A stretch of DNA of 60,000 nucleotides, from NCBI GenBank assembly GCA_903813345.2, contig CAIIXF020000012.1, forward strand, positions 21,714,184 to 21,774,183. Direction: 5' to 3'. The stretch comes from Owenia fusiformis. Lineage: Eukaryota > Annelida > Polychaeta > Sabellida > Oweniidae. Both the position numbers and the translations under genes were made by a program. Below, piece by piece: positions 46,336 through 58,505 of the stretch. Under the pieces are notes generated by a model. That model saw nothing but the letters and a program-made list of their open reading frames with translations. It was not told the DNA's origin and did not search any database. How positions within the stretch are numbered: position 1 is the first letter of the stretch; the number at the start of each line of letters is the position of its first letter.

Positions 46336-47945
46336 AACTCTATGGAATAATCTTTGTTTTCCTTGAACAAGTATGTGATATGCATTATGCAACCGAAATA
46401 TATTCTAGAATTAAAACAATATTAGTAAAGATTGTATGTTGCTATCTGATTCATTCTTTACAACAAGTGATCTTTGGAAAATAGACATTTTAGATGAAAA
46501 AATCTCACTGTGAAAGATATTGTATCTTGATTTTATTGACTACGTCTACAATGCAGTATTGCCTCCGACAAAATATCTTTCACATTATGATTCAGCAGAG
46601 CCAAATTTAGAAGGTGTGATCACAAATCTAGTATCAGTTGTATGAATAATGGAATAAAGGGTTTGCTTAATAGCTTTAAAATTTCATTGAAGTCTTATTT
46701 TGATATTTTGAAAATGATCTGCTTCCCTTACAGACCATTTTTGAAATCCGAATTCTGTGTGAATTTTCTTTTAAAACACTTATTAACTTTCATTCAAATT
46801 TCCAGGATGTTCTTTTTTAAAGAAGTCATACTTCATCCCCATTGACACAGTTAAAAGTTATTTACTCTTGAGTTTCTCAAATGTTCATGTTAAATCAGAA
46901 AACGCATGTCAACAAGATCATATGGTTACAGTATTCTATATCAGGAACATGCCATGAATTAAATTGAAAAAGGCAACTTACTTACTAATAAAGCAGGAAA
47001 TTGAATGACTTTTTGCCACTTTTCTATATTTTATGAATAATATTCTGGCCCTACCGCTACCAGTACACATGCTGTCATCTGTTTATCGATCTCTATGTAG
47101 AATGGTGACAGTCCATTCTTTATTATTTAAAGAGAGAATCAGATATAGTGAGCAGGCTAAACAAAAAATTGTTTCAATTTTAGAATATTTCTGGCTCATG
47201 TCATTCCTTGTTATGTCTATTTTCTCAAAATCACAAAAGTGCACACCTTATTCCAAGAAAACTAAAGATTTTTACAATAATGTATTACATGATTTTTCTA
47301 TAAGAATGGTTACCATTCTTATTATTTTGGGAGAATTTAAACATTTTCACCCATTTTAGCACTTTGAATCATTAATAACTTCACCAGTTTATAACATGTT
47401 GTGAATCTTTTGGGAGATATTGTATTTGATAGTGTAAGGAATAGATTGGTAGGTCAATTATACATGTTGCTTGTAATTTTGTCACCCCCTATATATCAGA
47501 TTCTGCCTTTAAGTATGGTTAAAATATAATTAAGACTTAAAGATTTAAGATAAGAATTAATGGCTGGATATTTTCTCAATAGAATTATCTCTTCCAACCT
47601 GGGATGAAGTAGCCTTCCAAGTAATTACATTGACTTGGTACTGCAGTGATCCCCCAAGGATTTTTTCTCAGGTGGGTGCAAAATTCTCATTTTCACTATT
47701 CAAACCAAAATTGGTCAAAATAAGCCAATTTTTCATGATTTTTCTGTTTCAAGTGGGTGCAATGGATTTTCAGGTGGGTGCAAGCCTATTTTCAAAATTA
47801 TCAAATTCAAAAGAAAAATTGAAAAGTTAGCTCATCAAACATTCTTGTTTTTCAGTTACTCTATAACAGAGTACAATGAGATATATGTCACAAGATAAAA
47901 ATCAAATCAACCTCTACTAATTAAAGCCAAAACATTCTTGTGACT
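46336..47945. other. No gene recognised
   Basis: AT-rich intronic or intergenic sequence with short open frames. A phrase 'gtgggtgcaa' is repeated three times at about 47673-47782. No conserved protein motif. Confidence 0.3.
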
Positions 47946-48319
47946 TACACTCCCCATCAAATGTTTGGCAACTTTAACACCCCAGTAGGATTACTATACA
48001 TAGTACTAGTGTATGTTAAAAACCTTTTTATGTTTAAATCCTTATTTGCACCACTTGTAAATAATGAATCTTACTGAATAGGCTAGATATACCAAAATCT
48101 CATTTTCTTCATTTATAACCCACCATTTATCATTGATTTAGCCTATATTGGAATGACAATTTCAACCTATTGTAATTAAGAATTTGGAAGTAACATCTCC
48201 ACATTTACTATTCAAATTGTTTTTATGGCAGGTTATGTCAAGAAATCCACCATAAACAGATAAATAAACACATAGGCTAATGGGGACCTAAGGTAGCCAA
48301 TCTTTTGGAGGGGAGTGTA
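47946..48319. mobile_element. Short mariner-type MITE
   Basis: The left end 'tacactccccatcaaatgtt' 'tggcaac' and the right end 'ggtagccaatcttttggagg' 'ggagtgta' match the tips of the 14491-15230 family, with TA at both junctions. About half that element's length. Confidence 0.65.
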
Positions 48320-49339
48320 CGTGTATAAGGTGGGAATAAAGCACAGATCGGTTAAAAAATTGGAAACCAGCATAAACTCATACAGATTTGTAATAAGTAA
48401 CATCCGTTGATATTTTTTTTTCATTCCACAGACTGAAGAGACCGATGCATCCATTTAGTTCATATAATTTATTTATCCCCGGTAAAAAAACGTCATATCG
48501 CACCAGACGAAAACGCGTCTAATGGGCAACTCTATTGTAAAAATAAAACCTGGCGGCAAACGAAAAATATCCCGAATAATGTACGCAATTTATATTTTTC
48601 GTCGTGTACCTTCAATACTATCGTGGAATTGATGTATAGTATCAATATTGTGATTGTTTTTAATGTATTTTAGAAGGTTTTGTCCGATTTAACCGAAAGA
48701 AGGTTGTTTTAATCATCCTTCAAAGACCACTACAAAATGCCGGGAAAACACAAAATAATTTTGTTATTGGCTGGATGAAGAAAACTGTGAGACAAATACC
48801 ACTATTATTGATCGAAAAAATAAGTTTTTAATGTTGTCTTTCTAGATCAAAAGAGATTGAAATTATATTTTGATGTTAAAGGGGTCTAATTTATCGCTGA
48901 AGTAAGGGTTGTCAATGTAAACAAACATGCCGGCGAAATTGATTTCTCGTCTTTAAACAATAATATTTGTGCAATAGTTGAATATCATATCACGAACGTT
49001 AATGATTTAGAAAGCCGAATTCAATAGCTCCATGCTCGTATATAAAAGTCTATATATCTCCCAATATTAATGAAATGAGAAGTAATTTTCTCAAGGTTAC
49101 TACAATTTTTTTCGAGAATCCAGTGGAGCCATCTCGATACGCGCGAAGTTATCACGTCACTCCTTGGTGGGCACACGGGTGGACGAAAGCTCATTGTCCA
49201 AATCGCTCTCGTTTGCGACGTTAAACACAGAAGACGACTTCCCCCTGGTCATGTCATATTTGAAATCTACATGTAAAAGTACATCTAGAAATATGATTTC
49301 GAAAATTGTTTATGAACTTTGAAAATTAAATTTTCTTTG

Positions 49340-49389
49340 AAAAAGTTATTCAACTTTCTTACGGTCCTGTTTCTTTTGGACACCCTGTA
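49340..49389. mobile_element. Solo tip of the 21901-22870 Tc1/mariner-like family
   Basis: 'ttattcaactttcttacggt' 'cctgtttcttttggacaccc' 'tgtaga' matches the right end of the element at 21901-22870. The rest of the element is absent. The tip is part of the sequence duplicated together with TSP1 exon copies (see 50263-50330). Confidence 0.7.
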
Positions 49390-49439
49390 GATCATAATGT
49401 GAAATTGAATTCTGTAACATTGTCACTATTATTTCTTAC

Positions 49440-49619
49440 CGTAACAAGGAGGCTGATCACAGTCTATATATTCATTTCCAGTAGAGTCACCGGGACATGT
49501 AGGTGGACCTCTCGGAACCTTGAGTTTACTTCGTATTCTATTTCTTTGCCTCTTTCCAGGTCCGCATGTTGTTGAACATTTTCCAGTTTGCCAAGGACCC
49601 CAGCCGCTCCACATACAAC
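49440..49619 (-). CDS. TSP1 exon, tandem copy 1
   Basis: 180 bp, 60 codons, phase 1-1. Acceptor 'ataaaag|GT', donor 'TACG|gtaaga'. Encodes C-M-W-S-G-W-G-P-W-Q-T-G-K-C-S-T-T-C-G-P-G-K-R, then R-I-R-S-K, C-P-G and C-D-Q-P-P-C. All six TSP1 cysteines are present. It has only two tryptophans plus W-Q in the ladder, and the C-S-T-T-C-G-P-G motif typical of strong TSP1 repeats. Distinguished from copies 2, 3 and 5 by K-R-Q-R-N (others K-R-H-R-N). It shares diagnostic bases with the truncated copy 4. Confidence 0.92.
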
Positions 49620-49723
49620 CTTTTATTTTCGTTTTAGATTTAATTCAGAGCCACAGGTAATCTATATTTAATAGATCATAATGTGAAGTTGAATTCTGTA
49701 ACATTGTCACTATTATTTCTTAC

Positions 49724-49903
49724 CGTAACAAGGAGGTTGATCACAGTCTATATATTCATTTCCAGTAGAGTCACCGGGGCATGTAGGTGGACCTCTCGGA
49801 ACCTTGAGTTTACTTCGTATTCTATTTCTGTGCCTCTTTCCAGGTCCGCATGTTGTTGAACATTTTCCAGTTTGCCAAGGACCCCAGCCGCTCCACATAC
49901 AAC
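49724..49903 (-). CDS. TSP1 exon, tandem copy 2
   Basis: 180 bp, phase 1-1. Lies exactly 284 bp from copy 1, with which it shares its intron flanks ('aattcagagccacaggtaat', 'attgaattctgtaacattgt' type). Its protein is the K-R-H-R-N variant. Near-identity across exon and intron indicates recent duplication or gene conversion. Confidence 0.92.
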
Positions 49904-50007
49904 CTATTATTTTCGTTTTAGATTTAATTCAGAGCCACAGGTAATCTATATTTAATAGATTATAATGTGAAATTGAATTCAATAACATTGTCACTATTAT
50001 TTCTTAC

Positions 50008-50187
50008 CGTAACAAGGAGGTTGATCACAGTCTATATATTCATTTCCAGTAGAGTCACCGGGGCATGTAGGTGGACCTCTCGGAACCTTGAGTTTACTTC
50101 GTATTCTATTTCTGTGCCTCTTTCCAGGTCCGCATGTTGTTGAACATTTTCCAGTTTGCCAAGGACCCCAGCCGCTCCACATACAAC
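50008..50187 (-). CDS. TSP1 exon, tandem copy 3
   Basis: 180 bp, phase 1-1, again 284 bp from copy 2. The encoded residues are identical to copy 2. Donor and acceptor are intact, so the mature protein would contain consecutive identical TSP1 domains if all copies are spliced in. Confidence 0.92.
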
Positions 50188-50262
50188 CTATTATTTTCGT
50201 TTTAGATTTAATTCAGAGCCACAGGTAATCTATATTTAATAGATTATAATGTTTTAAGGCAA

Positions 50263-50330
50263 AATATGCAAAATTGACCAAGTTATTCAACTTTCTTACG
50301 GTCCTGTTTCTTTTGGACACCCTGTAGATC
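50263..50330. mobile_element. Second solo Tc1/mariner-like tip within the exon array
   Basis: 'aggcaaaatatgcaaaattg' 'accaagttattcaactttct' up to 'ggacaccctgtaga' matches the right end of 21901-22870 and the tip at 49340-49389. It lies between copies 3 and 4 of the TSP1 exon. Confidence 0.75.
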
Positions 50331-50376
50331 ATAATGTGAAATTGAATTCTGTAACATTGTCACTATTATTTCTTAC

Positions 50377-50500
50377 CGTAACAAGGAGGCTGATCACAGT
50401 CTATATATTCATTTCCAGTAGAGTCACCGGGACATGTAGGTGGACCTCTCGGAACCTTGAGTTTACTTCGTATTCTATTTCTTTGCCTCTTTCCAGGTCC
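50377..50500 (-). pseudogene. TSP1 exon, tandem copy 4, 5'-truncated
   Basis: Retains the donor and the 3' two thirds of the exon (K-R-Q-R-N variant to C-D-Q-P-P-C). The first ~55-60 bp, with the tryptophan ladder, C-S-T-T-C and the splice acceptor, are deleted. The junction 'ctttccaggtccacaggtaa' fuses exon sequence to intron at a short shared 'ccaca' stretch, indicating a microhomology deletion. It cannot be spliced as a normal TSP1 exon. Confidence 0.85.
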
Positions 50501-50571
50501 ACAGGTAATCTATATTTAATAGATTATAATGTGAAATTGAATTCTGTAACATTGTCACTATTATTTCTTAC

Positions 50572-50751
50572 CGTAACAAGGAGGTTGATCACAGTCTATA
50601 TATTCATTTCCAGTAGAGTCACCGGGGCATGTAGGTGGACCTCTCGGAACCTTGAGTTTACTTCGTATTCTATTTCTGTGCCTCTTTCCAGGTCCACATG
50701 TTGTTGAACATTTTCCAGTTTGCCATGGACCCCAGCCGCTCCACATACAAC
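50572..50751 (-). CDS. TSP1 exon, tandem copy 5 (most 5' found)
   Basis: 180 bp, phase 1-1, acceptor 'ttataatag|GT', donor 'TACG|gtaaga'. Same protein as copies 2 and 3, with a few silent changes. Its upstream intron ('gacttgtcttttataatag') differs from those of the other copies, so this may be the original exon from which the array expanded toward lower coordinates. A longer frame reading upstream through the acceptor is intronic. Confidence 0.92.
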
Positions 50752-50803
50752 CTATTATAAAAGACAAGTCTTGGTTTTGAGAACAGTCTACTGGGCTAAT
50801 CAA

Positions 50804-53280
50804 TTTTTATGAAAAATAGAAAAAATACCCAAATTGAATTATGAATATTCAAAAGAGGACATTTAAATCTACAACCAGCCATAGTTTTCTCCTGATGACC
50901 ATTGTGAATTATTGTGTTTTATGGATTATGGCGACGGCTTTTGTGAATGGATGTTGACCCTTTGAAATACCTTTGGACTTGGAGACTGGATTTTATCTAC
51001 CCCACATCATTTGAGACTGAATGCTCTATCTTGTATTAGTACTTATATCTACAACAATTTTTGAGGTTATGAGTATTGGCTATCAATTGGCTATCAATTT
51101 CTGATTTTTTCTTCAACATGTATTGTAATGACTTCAGTATGAATGAAATGTCCCTTGGTCTTCTGGTCTTGGATTGTGATATTGATTCTTGAATGGTGGG
51201 GGAAAGGGGGTATTAGACATTGTTTCTTTTCACGTTAGATCATGGTTTTGGGCTATATGGGGTTTGTTTTTCTTGACTAGTATGCACTTAGAGTTTGCTT
51301 TTTCGGGCTAAGATCCATTACAACTTTTGGTCCTTTCCCTTTGGCACTAGTGCTTATATATATATGAGTTAGTTATTTTCAAAAGGTGGAGTGAAGTGTA
51401 GTACCTAGTTTGGTCAATAGAGGGAACTATTATCTGTCCCCGGGAAAGTTTCCCCGGGAATGTTACTCCAACTGAGTAATTCAGTCAGTAAATTGGCTTA
51501 AACTACTATACAATTTCAATCCCAGAACTTGTTGTATTATGCATGAGTTCTATGTGCAGGATTGGATAGCTTTTACCAACACGTGTCACTCGTCGGGCGA
51601 GGTGTACCGTGATGAGTTGCACATTCAATATCGCAATTATTTGGCCTTTTCGAATTAACAACTTAGACCACACTGGAGGATCCAGAAGAAAATTTAACCC
51701 CCATTCTTTGAAAATTTGGCCTAGGTTGTCAAATCATTCCCAAAAAGGCTCGGTTTTTATGAGGCCCTATGTAATTTTTTACCAAAACATTTTTTGGGCC
51801 CTATGATGTTTTTCTTGGCCCACAAGGTGGGTGGGGGGGGGGGCAAGATGGATCTGGATCCGCCAGTGGACCATGTATGATTACAAAAATAGGCGTATAA
51901 ATACGGTGAACAATCGTAGAACTACTGATATGCCCGTCATTCAATGATTTACGTGTACGCTATGAACAACTTCCATTGTGTGTTTCATTTGGACGCATCC
52001 CGTCCTATACGTATACTTGAAGTATTGCCGCCCTTAAACTTTATGAGAATGACGTATACCGTTTGCATAGCGTCCCGAAGGCGATGATAGAGAAGGCGTG
52101 GCTTTCCAAGGCAGGGAAGCACAATTTTACAAATGTAAATCCTTTACAAAGTTCAAAACACAGCGCGTATTTAATTAATTTCGCTATACATTTTCATTTA
52201 GTTAAGGTACTGAAAAACAGTTAAAAGATTAGCAAAACATGCAGAGAAAATACAAAGGAAATATTCATTTACACGGAGTTTCAATCTCCTTTATGGCATA
52301 GTTGAATGAAACATTTGGAAACTAAAAAACGAACTGTAACGTATAGAACGTTTAAAGGAAATGGCGAAATATTTTCCTCATACTAACAACATACAGTTTG
52401 GACGATATGAAATAGATAGCAACTTAACATTATTCGGCGCATCATTGAAAAACGTATACCGTCCTTCATAACAGATTTGAATCAGACTTTTGGGAAGTGA
52501 TATGCATTTGACTGACATAATATATAAATAATATTACAGACGCTTTCATGATTTTAAATAGCTACACATACAGCAAGCATTTGTTTAAAATAAGATTTAA
52601 GAAGAATGGATAAGCCTTCTAATGGTGTGCTGATAATATTGTTTTGGTTCTGGTAAAATGGAGATAAAAGTATTTCTAATAAATAGCTTAATCTTTCAAT
52701 CGCTCCCTGCTTTTGAAGAGTGCCCCGTTGCTTACGAATCCCTATGTTGGTGGGGAATGAATACAGAGTTGACATTTTAAAATTAATGTTTATATGGATG
52801 CTCTTAAACCTGCCAGTGACAAATAAATACAAATGGATGATGCTTTTTAGAATGACAGTTAAGTTGACCGTATACGAATGACCCCTCCAATTGCACAAAT
52901 GTGATGTATTGCTTTGAAATACTACCTTATTGCGCCCTTATTGAAAATGTTAAACTTATGGTTAACGGTAAACGCATCCCTGCTTGGGACGTTTGATCTG
53001 TAGTCGTGTGAAAGACCTTCAGGAGACAATTTTCAGAATAAGGTGCATGTTACATCCAGGCCTTTCTCATTTTCTAACTGTCCATAAAACACCAAACACA
53101 TGGTGGATCTTAGCTGAAGAGTTTACAAAAAGGTTAAACAGCCGTAGTTTATATTTAATTATTGACGGGTCAATTCAATTTGATCTTTTGTAAGAAATGG
53201 AATAGGTTGAATTATAATCTACATTATTACCACCTTGCAGGGCCTGTTCTATGGGTTTTAGTACTAGTTGAGAAGGCATT
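50804..53280. other. No gene recognised; transposon-end fragments
   Basis: Contains a shared element end at about 51360-51465 (see separate entry) and a 'ggatctggatccgccagtgg' hAT-like tip near 51850 with a G run. The short frame on the minus strand at 52554-52898 shows no recognisable motif. No further TSP1 exon was found upstream of 50751. Confidence 0.3.
51360..51465 (+). repeat. Dispersed repeat, inverted copy at 59462-59565
   Basis: 'atatgagttagttattttca', 'aaaggtggagtgaagtgtag', 'acctagtttggtcaatagag' and the 'ccccgggaaagtttccccgg' palindrome recur in reverse complement at 59462-59565. Both copies abut a (TA)n tract. Confidence 0.75.
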
Positions 53281-53484
53281 TAAATTGCTATATTGACGCA
53301 CGTGAGCAATATTGTGTCGGGTGTTAATGACTTTAGTCGGGCAATAATGACATTATCCGCCCGGCTATGTTTCCCGAAAAAGTGATATCGTTCAGTGCGT
53401 AAGATATTCTATTTCAAATTTGCTATTTCAGCCCTGGGCATTAACGGTGGTAATAATAGTAATAACGTCATTTCTGCGGGCAAG

Positions 53485-53535
53485 ATAGTGAAATATTGGA
53501 CCTTGGGCCCTTGGTCCAATATTTCACTATATTGC
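53485..53535. repeat. Perfect short hairpin in a conserved-looking inverted repeat
   Basis: 'tagtgaaatattggacc' and 'ggtccaatatttcacta' are exact inverted repeats around the ten-base loop 'ttgggccctt'. Flanking 'aacgtcatttctgcgggca' and 'tgccctttgaaatgacgtta' extend the pairing. Probably a MITE related to the 'cgggcaataatgac' sequence just upstream (about 53338). Confidence 0.7.
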
Positions 53536-54139
53536 CCTTTGAAATGACGTTATTGTACTAGTGTCATACATACATTATTTTACCACTTTTCTCAGCCGTC
53601 CCTTAATATGTCTCCTTCTTTTTTCAATATATTCCTTGTAAAAAGTATCTAATTTCAAAGGCAAGACGTCGTCTTTTGATTACTTTTACTGATTTTGACA
53701 TTCAAAGTAAGGACACTGAAAAGCCGAGGTCCAAATCTAGGTCTTTACGGGGTTCTCTAAATTTAACGCGTGGGTTATGAAAAAGGTGTACAATCTTTTC
53801 AGAAATCCTAATCTGAAATCAGAATTGAAATCTGAATTCCGTTTTAGATTCTATGGTGCTTTGCATTTCGAAAAACCAATATGATGATAACCAAATATTA
53901 CTTTATGGGTTAAGTCAGTTACGTAATCAGCTACCTACTAACGGACTTACTCACCAATCGACTCAACTAAAAAACGATTATAATATGAATAATTAGTTAC
54001 GTATAAAACAAATATTTTGGTGAAAGTACACGCTTTATTTGATACATACTCTTTGGCATGGAGAGAAATAGCATATTTAGTGTACTATAGTAAGATCACT
54101 GCTACCCACCTAGTTACACAGACGTATCGTCAGTGTATC

Positions 54140-54170
54140 ATGGCGGAACTACTTCTGGGACTAGGTTTCG
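54140..54170 (+). CDS. Possible first coding exon (weak)
   Basis: ATG in a good context (TATCATGGCGG) encodes M-A-E-L-L-L-G-L-G-F and stops at a strong donor 'TTTCG|gtaaga', phase 1. The hydrophobic start could be a signal sequence. No partner exon was found before the window end. Confidence 0.2.
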
Positions 54171-54938
54171 GTAAGATTTTTTATTTCCCGATTTACACCT
54201 ACTTATAAGTCACGTTGCGGATAATAATTTGGCTCGAAGTTAAGGAAGATAGTCTAATTTGAGAATGTGAAAAAAATATGAAATCAAATTACATTTTCAA
54301 CTTGATACGGCTGATACGGGATCGAATATGGTTTGTTACGGAACTTTGGATGAATGGGATCTTTTACGGGATTCTTTGAATATAAATTCTATTCTCTGCC
54401 TATTTCCCAGGGAGAACGTGTTATTATGCAATAAGGAAATATATACGAGTTGACGATCGAGCGAGCGTAAAAAATGAGTACAGATATTGATATCAGTGAG
54501 TCAATTAAAAATGGTATCAGGAAATATTATATTCACATGTTATCATACAGATTTTACAAGATCATACAATATATTGTAACGTTTTATATACAGTTGTTGT
54601 TCAAGCCTATTGTCTTTGCTTTTTTATTGTTTTGAATTATGAGATACTTTTAGCATTTCATGCCGATCTTTCTTATTGACGTACATTCAAAATACATGTT
54701 CTTTGAAGTATTTAATTTCACGTTGATACATTGTACCGTTTTACGCTATTTTAGTATTTGGTTGAATTTCTTTTATATTGCGTTAAATAGTATTTTGCAC
54801 TGCAATATATTAGATGTAATGAATTTGTTATTGGGTACTTTTTTATATTCTCTCGGGTTGCCTTTTATTTAGCCTATGTGTTACTGTACAACAACATGTT
54901 ATTATCATTTGTTTTTAAATTATTGTAACTGAACGAGA

Positions 54939-55739
54939 TACACTATTCTCCATAAACTTAGCATCCTTAGCTCCCCCATTGAACTGCGTGTTAAAGCATC
55001 TTTACTTAACTTGCGATGAAAATATTTATTACTATTGATGAAAACGTAATATGACTTTATTTCCAATATCTCCAAATCTCCAAAAGTTTTTCCTTCAATA
55101 ACAATAGGTCGAAAATTGGTGATAAAGATGAATTTTTGAAAATCGTCATTCCCATGTAAACCAATGGAAAAAATTGTGGGTTCGGGGCAAATCAGATATC
55201 AATTAAGTAAAAGATTAAAATATTTTTACATAGAAAATAGAATTCTCTAATATTTTCATTCACTAAGTCTTGGTTTTACTTGATGAATACAAAAGTTGCA
55301 GAGCGTCAAAGTCATTTTTGAAAATCATTTTTCGCCTCTTGTGTTATTTCAATAGGAGATGTTTTGAAAAAACAATTTTGACTTTAAACACCTATAACTT
55401 TGTTGAACCTGAAGAAACGTACCAATTTTTGTAAAATAAGTTGCAAATTCAGTTGCCTACCTAACTTGTATATTTTTGCAAGGACTCGGATGACTGTTTT
55501 TTTCTCGTATGACTTGCGACATGTCGATCTTCAAAAAGTCATCAAAATCATTAATTTTCGACCTATTATAATTGAGGAAAAAATTAAGAAAATTTGGAGG
55601 AATCGGAAATAAGCTCAAATTACTTTTCCATCGATAATATGTATTTTCTTCGCAGATTAAGTAAATAAAAAGGTAAAGAGGCTTTAACACGTTGTTCAAT
55701 GGGGGAGCAAAGGTTGCCAAACTTATGGAGGGGAGTGTA
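54939..55739. mobile_element. Non-autonomous mariner-type element, ~800 bp
   Basis: Left end 'tacactattctccataaact', right end 'gccaaacttatggaggggag' 'tgta', TA at both junctions. Interior phrases ('cattcccatgtaaaccaatgg', 'tcgacctattataattgagg') match those of 14491-15230, so this is a fuller copy of that family. The open frames at 55400-55612 and 55457-55720 are translated element sequence. Confidence 0.8.
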
Positions 55740-57568
55740 CCATCGTTTTATAAAAGGTGGTTGTAAACGGTAACCCCGACACTGTTTTCCTCACACCTTA
55801 GCAAGTTGCTCACTCATATTTTGTGTACACCATTCAAATTCCTACCGGCCTATTATATTTCACGACCATCAAACTAATAGTCATAATGTTACAGCACTTT
55901 AAACAAAAAATAGAGTATACAAGCTTGAACTCACAATTGATAACCTCAGAACGGAGATCATATCATCAGGCCACGCGTGCTGATGAATGAAGTCGGGTCG
56001 TTGAAAAGGTTGGGCGACATAGTGCTGTAACATAATTATGATTATTAGTCTGATGGTCATGAAATACGGTACACTGCTAGACTGGTAGCAAATTGAATGG
56101 TGTACAAATGTGCAAAATACGAGCAAAAATATGACGAATATGCAGAAGTGCCGTTTCACCAAACTGTAATGTATTGTGTCATATTGACTAGAGTGTACAA
56201 TAATATTGATTTTTGTTTTTTTAATTTTGCATCGCATTACGTTAAAATACAATTCCCTCTATTAGTTTGGAAGATAATTGTGCATCACTTATTAGAAAAG
56301 CACAAATTAAAATCTTTCATCAGTAACGATAACATATAAATCATGCAACGAAAATACATACCAAACCTTTGAGGGCTAGTCATTAGTGATAGGCATTTGT
56401 TTGCATTAATTTTAGCGCATATTATCGCAATCATGTAAGGTATGTACCCGGGGGTATGTATCGCAATGTAGTACTACTGATTGTTCAAGTCAAATGCACA
56501 GGATTGCGTTATGTTGTACCATTTTACGATATTGTTTTTTGCATTATATCGCTTTTTGTATAAGACTGTTTTATCTTAATGTTATTTTGTATTTTAAATA
56601 CATGTTTCTTTATTTTGCAATAAAACAACGTTCTTTGTTCGTGATTTGCATGTTTAACAAGTATGTCAAATACGTTCTATGTCAAATACGTTCAACAATC
56701 ATTTAAGTATCTCGCTACTAAGGTAAAGGTAATATATGTTCAAACTGCGAGAGAAAATTACTCACTTTGATTACCGATTGAAATTGTAACTTGACAACGG
56801 ATTAGGGATTATCATTTGTCATTGTCTTCGTCCTTTTTAAATTAAGGATCCATTGTCTTTGCATTTGGAAGACGGCATATGTGGCCGTATCTGGATTTGC
56901 CACTTCAAATCATTCAATAACGTTTTTATCGTGTGATCCTCTGTATTGCTACTGAGATTGTCCCTTCACCAATATTTTCTGTATTGCGACGGAGATGATC
57001 AACGGGGATAATCTCAGTAACAATACAGATTGGTACAGCACAAGAACTGACCATTACATTTACATTGGGCTGAAATATCCATATTTACCCACCATTTACA
57101 AAAATATTATTCGTCTGATCGCCTAATAATCCTATACCGAGTATCGCATTTAGTATCAATGACCAGGGTTGGTCTGACAAATCATTTTGGACATTTATTT
57201 ATTTCCTAACCACAAAATCAACATCTCTAACCTACAATTACGTTTCTCTTATTAATGTCTCCGGGATAGTGATCAAATCGACTTTCCAAAATCGCTTGGC
57301 AGCGGCGATTTCTAAAACTTTATATCTTTGCAAAGTAATCTAAAATGACCAATTCATTGACATGCAAAATGTCAGCTACAACCTACCATTTGTTACACAC
57401 CATGACCGCCGAACGCCGATAATCACCGACAGCCGAAGGCGAATGCCATCCATAAAAAGTTAGAGATGGTTCACTCGATGGTTTTTGAAAAGTGTTTTGG
57501 TTTTGAAAACTGTCCATTATATCTAGTTATTGATATGAATTATATTTTTCCACAACCATGGGGTATTT
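55740..57568. other. No gene recognised; one inverted repeat
   Basis: AT-rich. At about 56939-57028 'ctgtattgctactgagattg' 'tccc' is mirrored by 'ggggataatctcagtaacaa' 'tacag', a 24-bp-arm hairpin with a longer loop. The short open frames have no recognisable motif. Confidence 0.35.
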
Positions 57569-57872
57569 ATAGGATATCCTATGATTTTGAGGAATATCAT
57601 TTTTATCTACGAGGTGATATTGGTATCTGCACGAGAGAGCAAAGAGAATGAGTGCATATATCACCGAGTAGATTAAAATGATATTCTGAAAAAATCATAG
57701 GATGTTCTTATTATCCTTCACAAGGAGTGTACAAAATGTATAATACCATTGCAAAATGAATTCCATGCCAAATAGAATCAATTTGGCGGGAAATCAACAA
57801 GCGGAGTATATCGTCACACTATCCTCCGCATATTGGGTTTCTGGAGTATATCGTGGCAATATCCTCCAGTTC
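57569..57872. mobile_element. Palindromic TIR composite, truncated copy
   Basis: Same element as at 24001-24455 but in the opposite orientation: 'aggatatcctatgattttga' palindrome, then 'ttattatccttcacaaggag' and 'ggcgggaaatcaacaagcgg' 'agtatatcgtc'. It ends after two 'ctccgc' palindromes and lacks the distal TIR. More diverged than the 58088 copy. Confidence 0.75.
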
Positions 57873-58087
57873 AATATCTCTAACATCATGGAACGATTTC
57901 CACAAAAATCTATCCCCCGATCTATCCTAACGTAATGCATTGTTATTATTTCATTATTACCGTCATATTCATAGCGTATCATGTCAAAATAAAACTTAAT
58001 CACTTATTCACCACATATTGTTTTTGCAACTGGAGTCAAAACGACGCTGGTAGATGTTTGAGACACGTTAGTAAATTACGAATAATT

Positions 58088-58505
58088 ATAGGATATCCTA
58101 TGATTTTGAGGAATATCATTTTTATCTACGAGGTGATATTGATATCTGCACGAGAGAGCGAAGCGAACGAGTGCATATATCAATATCACCGAGTAGATTA
58201 AAATGATATTCTGAAAAAAATCATAGGATGTTCTTATTATCCTACACTTACAAGGAGTGTACTAAATGTATAATATCATTGCAAAATGAATTCCATGCCA
58301 AAATAGAGTCAATTTGGCGGGAAATCAACAAGCGGAGTATATCGTCACAATATCCTCCGCATGTTGGGTTTTCCGGAGTATATCGTCACGATATCCTCCG
58401 CCCGGAGTATATCGTTACGATATCCTCCGGATATTCATTTTGCCAATAAATATCAAATTTATCTTTTAATGTTATTATACATTTAGTACACTAAGTGTAG
58501 GATAA
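58088..58505. mobile_element. Palindromic TIR composite, complete copy
   Basis: Inverted relative to 24001-24455. It has the near-palindrome 58088-58232 with loop 'cacgagagagcgaagcgaac', then a TIR part with tips 'ttatcctacactta' and 'taagtgtaggataa'. Three successive 'ggagtatatcgt.acgatat' 'cctccg' palindromes lie inside. Confidence 0.8.

Noticed and set aside
50336-50707. 123-aa + strand frame with an internal repeat
   Set aside because: Antisense of TSP1 exon copies 4 and 5. The internal repeat simply reflects the exon duplication.
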